Source: Tetragenococcus sp041859945
GTDB taxonomy: Bacteria; Bacillota; Bacilli; Lactobacillales; Enterococcaceae
NCBI GenBank assembly: GCA_041859945.1
Contig: JBFLGC010000021.1
Span: 1 to 43,532, forward strand
Reading direction: 5' to 3'
Length of the DNA stretch: 43,532 nucleotides
Notes under the pieces: generated by a model
The model's database searches: none
Told to the model about the DNA's origin: nothing
The model's input: only the letters and a program-made list of their open reading frames with translations
Shown: piece by piece, positions 24,304 through 32,514 of the stretch
How the letters are laid out: each line of letters begins with the position of its first letter
Numbering within the stretch: position 1 is the first letter of the stretch
Made by a program: the position numbers and the translations under genes

Positions 24304-25691
24304 AGAAAAAAATTCAGTTTATGGAAACCGTCTTGCGTGACGGTCAACAAAGTCAAATCGCCACGCGCATGCCTACTGAGGATATGTTGCCGATCATTAA
24401 AACCATGGACGAAGCAGGTTTTTATTCATTGGAAATGTGGGGCGGGGCAACCTTTGACGCTTGTGTCCGCTTCCTTGATGAAGATCCTTGGGAAAGGCTG
24501 CGTAAGATCCGCAAAGAAGTCAAGCAGACTAAATTACAGATGCTGTTAAGAGGACAGAACTTATTAGGCTATCGACATTATGCTGATGATGTAGTCGAAG
24601 CTTTTGTAAAAAAATCAGTGGAAAATGGGATCGATGTGATCCGGATCTTTGATGCGCTAAATGATGTTCGTAATATGCAGACAGCTATGAGGGCAACCAA
24701 AGAAGCTGGTGGCCAGTGTCAACTAGCGATCGCTTATACGACTAGTGAGATCCACACCGTCGATTATTTTGTTAAACTAGCCCAGACTTTTGCATCAGAA
24801 GGGGCCGATTCCATTTGTATCAAAGATATGGCCGGGATACTAACACCTCATACTTGTTATGAACTGGTCAGTAAAATCAAAGGTACGATCGATCTACCTT
24901 TAGAAGTGCACACCCATGCCACTAGTGGCATTGCTGAAATGACTTATTTGAAGGCCGCCGAAGCAGGTGCCGATATCATTGATACGGCGATCTCCTCATT
25001 TTCTGGTGGAACGAGTCAACCCGCCACTGAATCATTAGCTACGGCCTTAGAAGATATGGGGTTTGATACCGGACTCGATATGCAAAAAGTGACGAAGATC
25101 GCCAACCATTTCAATCCTGTCCGTGATCGTTTCCGCAAAGCTGGTATTTTAAATCCTAAAGTGAAAGATACTGAACCCAAAACCTTGATCTATCAAGTTC
25201 CTGGTGGGATGCTTTCCAATTTACTCAGCCAATTGACGGAACAAGGTCTAGCTGATAAATATGATGAGGTTTTAGCGGAAGTACCTAAAGTACGGACGGA
25301 CCTAGGTTTCCCGCCACTGGTGACGCCAATGTCACAAATGGTCGGCACACAAGCCTTAATGAATGTGATTTCAGGGGAACGCTATAAGTTGATCCCTAAT
25401 GAGATAAAAGATTATGTCCGTGGTAAATATGGTAAATCACCAATCCCTATTTCTCAAGCGGTAAAAGAAAAAATCATCGGGGACGAAGAAGTGATGACAG
25501 CAAGACCCGCTGACTTTTTGGAACCAGAATTAGCCAAAATGACCCAAGAAATCAGTCGATATGCTAGAAGTGAAGAAGATGTCTTGCTTTATGCCATGTT
25601 CCCGCAGCAAGGAATAGATTTTTTGGGAAGACGCGAAGATCCTTTTTATGATGTACCGATACAAAAAGTAGACGTTAAAATCGAGCTTTAG
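24300..25691 (+). CDS. oadA: OadA, oxaloacetate decarboxylase alpha subunit (carboxyltransferase)
   Basis: Transfers the carboxyl group of oxaloacetate to biotin on OadD, 463 aa, soluble. TIM-barrel carboxyltransferase with ETVLRDGQQS, LRGQNLLGYRHYADDV, DSICIKDMAGIL (active-site Lys) and the metal-binding LEVHTHATSG. A C-terminal conserved carboxylase domain follows (about 310-450). The protein ends without a biotinyl domain, consistent with the separate OadD. Last gene of the operon, followed by a terminator; the malic enzyme gene citM that follows in E. faecalis is absent. Confidence 0.94.
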   Translation: MKKKIQFMETVLRDGQQSQIATRMPTEDMLPIIKTMDEAGFYSLEMWGGATFDACVRFLDEDPWERLRKIRKEVKQTKLQMLLRGQNLLGYRHYADDVVEAFVKKSVENGIDVIRIFDALNDVRNMQTAMRATKEAGGQCQLAIAYTTSEIHTVDYFVKLAQTFASEGADSICIKDMAGILTPHTCYELVSKIKGTIDLPLEVHTHATSGIAEMTYLKAAEAGADIIDTAISSFSGGTSQPATESLATALEDMGFDTGLDMQKVTKIANHFNPVRDRFRKAGILNPKVKDTEPKTLIYQVPGGMLSNLLSQLTEQGLADKYDEVLAEVPKVRTDLGFPPLVTPMSQMVGTQALMNVISGERYKLIPNEIKDYVRGKYGKSPIPISQAVKEKIIGDEEVMTARPADFLEPELAKMTQEISRYARSEEDVLLYAMFPQQGIDFLGRREDPFYDVPIQKVDVKIEL

Positions 25692-25739
25692 AGTTTGTGT
25701 CAGGGAAAAATCATAATTGCAATTGATTAAACTAAGAAG

Positions 25740-25778
25740 AGAACGAAAATCTGATTTTGGGGGATTTTCGTTCTTTTT
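25740..25778 (+). terminator. Rho-independent terminator of oad-cit operon
   Basis: Perfect 12-bp stem AGAACGAAAATC / GATTTTCGTTCT with an 11-nt loop and a T-run. Confidence 0.92.
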
Positions 25779-25858
25779 ACTATACCATTGGGGTTAAAAA
25801 GTTATAGAAGGACACTCAATAGTGAAAATAGTTTTTGTCAGAAAGCCTTTGCAATAGG

Positions 25859-25890
25859 ATAATCATAGTTACATGTTAATAATCATTATT
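25859..25890 (+). promoter_or_regulatory. Shared 19-bp operator-like element before PL10-CE8 gene
   Basis: ATAATCATAGTTACATGTT (25859-25877) is identical at 17 of 19 positions to 36978-36996 in the divergent permease control region. It is followed at once by AATAATCATTATT (25878-25890), a near-palindrome reusing the AATCAT core. The stretch from 25779 to 26037 otherwise holds no gene. Best explained as the binding site of a pathway regulator. Confidence 0.5.
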
Positions 25891-25923
25891 CTAGTTTTAC
25901 AAGCATTTAGTTATCTTTTTTTG

Positions 25924-25937
25924 TGTAAGCGTTGTAT
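25924..25937 (+). promoter_or_regulatory. cre-like site before PL10-CE8 gene
   Basis: TGTAAGCGTTGTAT matches the cre consensus except for the final CA. A weaker second candidate, TGTATACGCTTTAG, lies at 25993-26006. Catabolite repression of pectinases by CcpA would fit. Confidence 0.5.
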
Positions 25938-26037
25938 TTCACGCTGGAATATGTAAATATATTTAGTAAGTTAGGCAACCAAACCAATAATATGTATACG
26001 CTTTAGAAGGGGGCCTACAAAAAAGAAAGGGATGAAA

Positions 26038-29000
26038 ATGGTGAAGAGTTTTAGTAAAGTGATGTTAGGGATACTTGTTGCAAACAATTTGACTTTAGCT
26101 GTTGTTCCGCTAAAGAGCAATCAAGTGTACGCAGAAGAGCAGAATCAAAGGATCATTTCTACAGATTTTAATGATCAAATTGTGGGAGAGAGCCCTCAAG
26201 ATTTTAACATCGAAGAAGAAGGAGGAACGGTCAAAATTGCACCTGTACCAAGTGAAACGAACAAAAGTGTTTTTCTTGAAGATACTAGTGATAAACATCA
26301 CGTGCAATTATCACGGAAATTTGAAAATGAAACAGGAAAAATAGCCATATCTTTTGATTTCATGCAACCAGAGTATGGGAATAATACTAAAATTGCTCGT
26401 ATCAAGGGAAAAGGAACGGCAGTTATCCTAGAAACGAAAGATGGCGCCATCCAATATCGGCATGGTGATGATAAAACCTACACTTCTTTGAACGCTTTAG
26501 AAGAAAAAAGCTGGTATTCTATTAAAATCATCCTTGATGAAGCACAACAAACAGCTACAATTTCTATCAACGATAAACTAGTCGTTGAAGATGAGCCATT
26601 TTATCAACAAGCAACAGGAATCGATTTTTTTGAAACTTTTACCGCAAATAGTGGTCAAAAAGGACATTATATTGATAATTTCAAAGTAGAAAAATTAGCC
26701 AAAGATGAAACTACAGAGACTACCGATTCTACTGAAGCAAGCTCCTCTGAAACAACCGAAACAACGGAATTCACTGAAACGAATAACGAGTCAGAAGTTT
26801 TTGATCAACAATATGAAGCTGAAGAGGCCAATTCACAGGGAACTAAGGTGGATAATAAACATGCCGGCTATACTGGATCAGGCTTTATCGATTTTTATCC
26901 CAACGAACCTGGTGGCTGGATCGAATGGGATGTAGAGGTACCTAAAGCTGGGGAATACACTTTAGCTTTTCGCTATGCACATGGCGGGACGGATAGTCGC
27001 CCAGCTAAAATCGCAGTTAATGGTGAAACGGTAAATGAAGCACTTGCTTTTGATCCTTCAGCAGATTTTTCAGATTGGGTCTATTCTTCTTTTAAAGCGA
27101 ACTTGACAGAAGGAAAAAATAGCATTCGAATGACTCCAACTGCTTCTGCTAGTGGGGCAAATATCGATCATTTGCGGGTGCATAATAAAGCCGAGGAAGA
27201 TATCGATGGGCCCACAGAAATCGATAATTCAAAAATCAGTGACATCGTGAATGGTTTTGAATTGAAAAAAATGAAAGAATTAGGCCTGATCGTTGATGAG
27301 CTTCCAGATGAAAGCAAAGTTATCGACCGCATGACGTTCTTTGCGATGGTGAATGATGCGTTGGGATTAACTGGGAAACCCAAATATAAAGGTGTCAGTC
27401 AAGCGAAAGCCACTTGGGAAGTTTCGATGGAAGACTGGGATAATTTTATCTTACAAGCAGCTGCTCAAAAAGGCTATGCCGATGATCTGGTCAGCGATGG
27501 AAAAATCGATGCACACAAAGAAATAACAAAATCTGAAGCAGAAAGCGTATTGGAAGCTTTAGATATCAAGAGCACTTTGTCTGGTTCGGAGGGATTAACC
27601 TTTAAAGAAGCCAGTGCTGCCTTAAAAGATGTGGAAAAAGATGCAGCGCAGATTGCTGAAGTTTATCCACTATCAAGTAATGTGGTGGCGGTTGTTTTAG
27701 ATAGTTATTTCCCTGAATTTGATTTGTCAGATCTTGATCTGGTCATTCCGGTCAATGAATGGAAATCTCTATCGCCTAAGTTTGAGAAAATTCGTGCTGA
27801 TAAAGCGGCGACTGGAGTCAATCGCTATGGTCAATCAGTCGTCGTGATCCACAGTCTAGATACTTGGGATGAGAATGGTGAGATTGCCCAAAACACCTCG
27901 ATGCCTCCATTTTCAGGAGAACTTAGTGTGGCGGTAGAACAGGCTAATAATCTCTTGACTTGGCAAATGGATAATGGTGGTTGGACTAAAAATTGGCCCC
28001 AAATCTATACACGGCCATGGGATGGAAAAGAACCAAAATCTGAATGGGTCAAAGAAGATGGGACTGAACTAGGGACCATTGACAATGATGCTACTGTCAA
28101 TGAAATCATCTTTTTGGCTCAAGTTTACCAAGAAACTAAAGATGAAAAATATCGAGATAGCATCGAAAAAGCCTTACAATTTTTGAAAAATTTACAATAT
28201 CCTACCGGTGGGTTTGCGCAAGTCTATCCTGCCAGAGGGAATTATTCCGACTATGTGACATTTAATGATAATGCAATGGTGAATGTTTTAGATTTGTTGG
28301 ACCAGATAGCTGCACGTGATTATCCTTTTGATAATGGCTTGATCAGTGATCAGCAACAACAAGAGATAAAAGCGTCTATCAATTCGGCTATTGATTATAT
28401 TCTAAAAGCACAAATCAAGGTTGATGGGAAATTGACTGCTTGGTGTGCCCAACATGATCCCGAAACCTATGAACCACAACAAGCTCGTGCCTATGAACAT
28501 CCTTCAATCTCAGGGTCAGAATCGATTGGCGTGATTCGTTACTTAATGTCACGTCCACAAACAGAAGAAATCAGACAAGCGGTAGAAGCTGCTTTAGAGT
28601 GGTTTGATGAATCTAAATTAGAAAATACCGATTATATTTCTGCCGATCCAAATGAAGAATACTTTGTTGAAAAACAAGGGGCAACGACTTGGTATCGTTT
28701 CTATGATATAAAGACGAATAAAGGTATTTTCTCTGGGCGTGATGGTGTCATTAAATATGATATCAAAGAAATCGAAAAAGAACGTCGCGATGGCTATCGC
28801 TGGGGCGGAAATTGGGGTAAAAAGATCCTCGATGCCGCTGAAAAGACGGGCTTTTATGAAAATAAAGTTTTTGTCCAAGTCTCAGGAGCAAATTCAAAAG
28901 ATGATTCGGGACATTCATTGAAGAAAGATACCACTGAGGCTCTTAATTATGACTTAAAACAAATGGATGATTTCGATACTGTCCTTACTGTTAGTAAAGA

Positions 29001-30330
29001 TGGTAGTGCAGACTATGATACCGTGCAAGCGGCTGTTGATGCTGTACCAAAGAAAAATGAAACACCTGTGACCATCCAAATAAAAAATGGCACTTACAAG
29101 GAAGTTATTGAAATTCCTAAAGACAAACCATTTATTTCTTTAATTGGCGAAGATCCTGAAAAAACGATTCTAACTTTTGATAACTATGCCAAAAAAGATA
29201 ATGGTTTAGGCGGAACTTTTGGAACGACAGGAAGTTCGAGTGTTTTCCTGAAAGCAAATGACACGCGTGTCGAAAATCTAACCATTGAAAATTCTTTTGA
29301 TGAAGCTACCGAAGAAGGCGGCAGCCAAGCTGTTGCAGCATATGTTCAAGGAGAACGTATGTATTTCAAAAATGTAAGATTTATTGGTAACCAAGATACG
29401 TTATATACTCGTGCTGGTACTCAATATTATACGCAATGTTATATCGAAGGGGATGTTGATTTTATTTTTGGCGAAGCCAGTGTGGTCATCAATTATTCAG
29501 AGATCCATTCTATTGATAGGCAAACACCACCCAATAATGGGTTTATTACAGCAGCAAGTACCTTGATCGACAATCCTTATGGGATCATGATCCAAAATAG
29601 TAAATTTACAAGCGATGCAGCAGCTAAAAGTGTCTATTTAGGCCGTCCTTGGCCAGCAGGTGGTAATCCTAATGCCATCGGTAGTGTTTTAATTCGCGAT
29701 AGTGAATTAGGGGCGCATATACGCGATGATGGTTGGTCTTCAATGAGTGGTATGGAACCCAAAGATGCTCGTTTAAATGAATATAATAATTATGGACCTG
29801 GAGCTAGCGTCAATAAAGATAGACCACAGTTGTCTGATGAACAAGCCGCTGAGTGGACTGTCAAAAATGTTCTGAAAGGTTGGGACCCTTCTCAAGGAGA
29901 GACTGATCCGAATCCAGATCCAGAAGAACCTGCGGATGAAGTCGATTATTCAAAATTAGAAGGCCTATTAAATGAAATCAAGGAGCTTCTGGAAAATCAT
30001 GAGAAATATACTGAAGAAAGCTTGAAAAAATTAGAGGCACTTATGAAAGAAGCTACAGAGATTCTAAAAGAAAAGACGGCAACGATTGATGAATTAAAAG
30101 AGATGATCACTGCTCTGACAAAAGCGAAAGATTCTCTTGAAGTGGAAGAAACTAGCCAAGACAAAGGTTCGACTAATCCTACGAATAAGGAAAGGAAAAA
30201 TAATAACCATAAAAAAGGTTATTTACCACAAACTGGTTCAGTAGAGTCGAATATTTGGATCGTTGGCATAGTACTGATAGTTGTTGCAGGAATTACGGTT
30301 ATATTAAAAAAACGTCGTTCCGATAAATAA
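26038..30330 (+). CDS. LPXTG-anchored bifunctional pectinase: PL10 pectate lyase plus CE8 pectinesterase
   Basis: Very large surface enzyme, 1430 aa. ATG 26038 is chosen because GAAAGG lies about 6 bp upstream; ATG 26032 would be too close. Modules in order: signal peptide ending QVYA; laminin-G/concanavalin-like domain (about 40-220); Thr/Glu/Ser linker; CBM35-like module beginning DQQYEAEEA (about 255-385); SLH-like region (about 395-510); PL10 pectate lyase (about 575-960; GGWTKNWPQ, FNDNAMVN, WCAQHDPETYEPQQA); CE8 pectin methylesterase (about 980-1285; GNQDTLY, VDFIFG, LGRPW with catalytic Asp, Asp, Arg); helical FIVAR-like stalk; LPQTGS sorting signal, membrane helix, KKRR tail. The esterase would remove methyl groups to create the substrate of the lyase on the same chain. 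Upstream lie cre-like and shared operator elements. Confidence 0.93.
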   Translation: MVKSFSKVMLGILVANNLTLAVVPLKSNQVYAEEQNQRIISTDFNDQIVGESPQDFNIEEEGGTVKIAPVPSETNKSVFLEDTSDKHHVQLSRKFENETGKIAISFDFMQPEYGNNTKIARIKGKGTAVILETKDGAIQYRHGDDKTYTSLNALEEKSWYSIKIILDEAQQTATISINDKLVVEDEPFYQQATGIDFFETFTANSGQKGHYIDNFKVEKLAKDETTETTDSTEASSSETTETTEFTETNNESEVFDQQYEAEEANSQGTKVDNKHAGYTGSGFIDFYPNEPGGWIEWDVEVPKAGEYTLAFRYAHGGTDSRPAKIAVNGETVNEALAFDPSADFSDWVYSSFKANLTEGKNSIRMTPTASASGANIDHLRVHNKAEEDIDGPTEIDNSKISDIVNGFELKKMKELGLIVDELPDESKVIDRMTFFAMVNDALGLTGKPKYKGVSQAKATWEVSMEDWDNFILQAAAQKGYADDLVSDGKIDAHKEITKSEAESVLEALDIKSTLSGSEGLTFKEASAALKDVEKDAAQIAEVYPLSSNVVAVVLDSYFPEFDLSDLDLVIPVNEWKSLSPKFEKIRADKAATGVNRYGQSVVVIHSLDTWDENGEIAQNTSMPPFSGELSVAVEQANNLLTWQMDNGGWTKNWPQIYTRPWDGKEPKSEWVKEDGTELGTIDNDATVNEIIFLAQVYQETKDEKYRDSIEKALQFLKNLQYPTGGFAQVYPARGNYSDYVTFNDNAMVNVLDLLDQIAARDYPFDNGLISDQQQQEIKASINSAIDYILKAQIKVDGKLTAWCAQHDPETYEPQQARAYEHPSISGSESIGVIRYLMSRPQTEEIRQAVEAALEWFDESKLENTDYISADPNEEYFVEKQGATTWYRFYDIKTNKGIFSGRDGVIKYDIKEIEKERRDGYRWGGNWGKKILDAAEKTGFYENKVFVQVSGANSKDDSGHSLKKDTTEALNYDLKQMDDFDTVLTVSKDGSADYDTVQAAVDAVPKKNETPVTIQIKNGTYKEVIEIPKDKPFISLIGEDPEKTILTFDNYAKKDNGLGGTFGTTGSSSVFLKANDTRVENLTIENSFDEATEEGGSQAVAAYVQGERMYFKNVRFIGNQDTLYTRAGTQYYTQCYIEGDVDFIFGEASVVINYSEIHSIDRQTPPNNGFITAASTLIDNPYGIMIQNSKFTSDAAAKSVYLGRPWPAGGNPNAIGSVLIRDSELGAHIRDDGWSSMSGMEPKDARLNEYNNYGPGASVNKDRPQLSDEQAAEWTVKNVLKGWDPSQGETDPNPDPEEPADEVDYSKLEGLLNEIKELLENHEKYTEESLKKLEALMKEATEILKEKTATIDELKEMITALTKAKDSLEVEETSQDKGSTNPTNKERKNNNHKKGYLPQTGSVESNIWIVGIVLIVVAGITVILKKRRSDK

Positions 30331-30346
30331 AGAGAGTGAATGGATA

Positions 30347-30387
30347 AAAAGCTAGGATGCTTTTCTAGTCTTAGCTTTTTGTTTTTT
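30347..30387 (+). terminator. Rho-independent terminator after PL10-CE8 gene
   Basis: Stem AAAAGCTAGGA / TCTTAGCTTTT (one G-U pair), 11-nt loop, followed by TGTTTTTT. It separates the first pectinase from the glucosaminidase gene 24 bp downstream. Confidence 0.82.
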
Positions 30388-30410
30388 CGAAAATAGAAGG
30401 GGGTTGAAGT

Positions 30411-32498
30411 ATGTCACATAAGAAAGCAAAACTGGTGAGCGTATTTAGTTTGATTGTGTTAGGAACAAATTCAGCATTACCCGTTATTGCCACGACAATC
30501 GATTTGACTGAAACGAGCACGACTGAGAAAAGTAAAGATATAGAAGCGACAGATAGTTCTATAACAGCAAGCAGTAATGAAAATGATGACACTTCGATGG
30601 CAACTACCGAAGAAACGAGTTCAGCTTCAGATACTTTACATTCACAAGATTCAACGGAGGAACCAACTCAGGAAAGTTCTGATTCTGTTTCTGAAAGTGA
30701 AGTCGAAGAAACGAGTGAGAGTACAAGTACAGAAACAACAGGAACGTCAGAGTCAAGCTCAACAACAGAGTCAACATCTCATGCTGAAACAACTAGTTCA
30801 AGCCAATCTCAAACCTCAGAAACGCAATCGTCAAGTAAAGAATCGTTGGCGGATGAATCAGAAACGATAATTAGTGATCGACCAGAAATACCAAGCTATT
30901 CTGATTTTGACACTAGTGGATTCATTGCAAGCGAGAATGAAAAAATAGCTAGTTCAAGTTCAGACTTTCATGGCTTTGAAGTCCCGCTTATTGATTCTTA
31001 TGAAGAGGAATGGTCGGCAGCCGTCGTTTCTATCGTTTTGCAGTTATTACATGCTCCTGAAAAAGAAAAACAAGCAGCAAAAGAAACTGAGATTCCTTTA
31101 GATGCAAAAAAAGCAGACAAAATACTTAATAACGTTGAACTACCACAATATGTCTATCAGAAAATATTTGACATCGATTTAGGCGAAGACGCTGAAGCGA
31201 TTATTAAAAGTCTGAATGAAATTTCAGCTAAAAATGGTAAACCTGGAAATCTGGTTGCTTGGAAAACGAAGCATTCATACAAATTGGGCATATTATTGAG
31301 TGCAGACAAAGTCGTGATTGCTGATGATTTTCTAGAGATTTTAGAAGAAGATTCAGAAAGTAAAACGATCAAAGAGCTTGATGAAAAAAAGACGCAAGAA
31401 AAACGTGAAAGAGTACCGGGAATTCAACTTTTTACCATCTTGCCAGATGCTAAAAAGGATGAGGCTGCTTTATTCGAAACCTATCATTACGTTCCCGAAC
31501 CAGATCTTTATTTAGAATGGGATCAAGAAAAGACTTTGACCGAAGAAGGAGAGAAACTGATAAAGGAGTATCCCGCTTCCTATAATTTTGTTGAAAATGA
31601 TCTTACAAAACAATTTGTTGAACAAATCGGTGAATCGGCACGAGAGTTAGGTTTGAAAAATGGGGTGTTTGCTTCTGTTATGATCGCCCAAGCTATTTTA
31701 GAAAGTGGTTCTGGCTCAAGTGGACTTTCGATAGCTCCTTACTATAACCTTTTTGGGATCAAAGGAGCCGGGATTTCTTTACCTACCTTAGAAGACAACG
31801 GACAAGGAAATATGTATTCTATTCAGGCAGCTTTTCGGATCTATCCGAGTTATAAAGAGTCCCTGGAAGATTATGTCCGATTGATCAAAAATGGAATCGC
31901 TGGAAATAGTGATTTTTATAAACCGGTTTGGCGCTCGGAGGCTAAGAATTATCTCAAGGCCACCCAACAGTTAATGGGTAAGTATGCCACCGATACTCAA
32001 TACAACAATAAATTAAACTCATTGATTGCTGTTTATGGGCTGACTAAATATGATGAGCCCAAAGTAGGTGAAGCTACTTCTAATTTGGCAAACATCCCTG
32101 AATTTTATCAGAAGAAAATCAAGTATCCTGCTTTCAATGGGGCTAATTATAATGTTTCTGGTTCCTATGGCTCAGACCAGTGTACTTGGTTTGCTTATAA
32201 TCGGGTACATCAATTAGGTGGTTATGTGGGCGATTATATGGGAAATGGCACCGACTGGGGAACAACAGGCAAAAAGCAAGGCTATGAAGTTTCGCATGAG
32301 CCCAAAGCAGGGACTGTGATCAGCTTTAAGCAAGGAGTTGCTGGATATCACGAATTGTATGGCCATGTCGCTTTTGTTGAGGTCGTCGGTCCAGAAGGTA
32401 TCTTGATCTCTGAAGGTGACGCTTCATATCTGGCTTATCGTGTCATTCCTAATGATATTGCACGGTCTGACAACGTGAGTTATGTTACCCCTAAATAA
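30411..32498 (+). CDS. Secreted peptidoglycan hydrolase: GH73-type glucosaminidase plus CHAP domain
   Basis: Exported murein hydrolase, 695 aa. Signal peptide (about 1-28, ending VIATT), then a long Ser/Thr/Glu-rich low-complexity region (about 30-150). A middle domain of unknown fold (about 160-370) precedes an AtlA-like glucosaminidase domain (about 390-545) with ASVMIAQAILESGSG, whose Glu is the likely acid catalyst, and YYNLFGIKGAG. A C-terminal CHAP amidase/endopeptidase domain (about 565-695) has Cys591 in SDQCTWFAYN and His652 in YGHVAFVE. No LPXTG or LysM is visible. It has AAGGGGGTTGA upstream and is 16 bp before the PL1-like pectate lyase gene, so the two are likely co-transcribed. 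The pairing of a murein hydrolase with pectinases is unusual; it might help insertion or release of very large surface proteins (inference). Confidence 0.9.
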   Translation: MSHKKAKLVSVFSLIVLGTNSALPVIATTIDLTETSTTEKSKDIEATDSSITASSNENDDTSMATTEETSSASDTLHSQDSTEEPTQESSDSVSESEVEETSESTSTETTGTSESSSTTESTSHAETTSSSQSQTSETQSSSKESLADESETIISDRPEIPSYSDFDTSGFIASENEKIASSSSDFHGFEVPLIDSYEEEWSAAVVSIVLQLLHAPEKEKQAAKETEIPLDAKKADKILNNVELPQYVYQKIFDIDLGEDAEAIIKSLNEISAKNGKPGNLVAWKTKHSYKLGILLSADKVVIADDFLEILEEDSESKTIKELDEKKTQEKRERVPGIQLFTILPDAKKDEAALFETYHYVPEPDLYLEWDQEKTLTEEGEKLIKEYPASYNFVENDLTKQFVEQIGESARELGLKNGVFASVMIAQAILESGSGSSGLSIAPYYNLFGIKGAGISLPTLEDNGQGNMYSIQAAFRIYPSYKESLEDYVRLIKNGIAGNSDFYKPVWRSEAKNYLKATQQLMGKYATDTQYNNKLNSLIAVYGLTKYDEPKVGEATSNLANIPEFYQKKIKYPAFNGANYNVSGSYGSDQCTWFAYNRVHQLGGYVGDYMGNGTDWGTTGKKQGYEVSHEPKAGTVISFKQGVAGYHELYGHVAFVEVVGPEGILISEGDASYLAYRVIPNDIARSDNVSYVTPK

Positions 32499-32514
32499 TA
32501 GATGGAGGAAATAA

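Noticed and set aside
30577..30870. Frame rich in Lys/Gln/Arg within the glucosaminidase gene
   Set aside because: Out-of-frame reading of the Ser/Thr-rich low-complexity region; not a gene.
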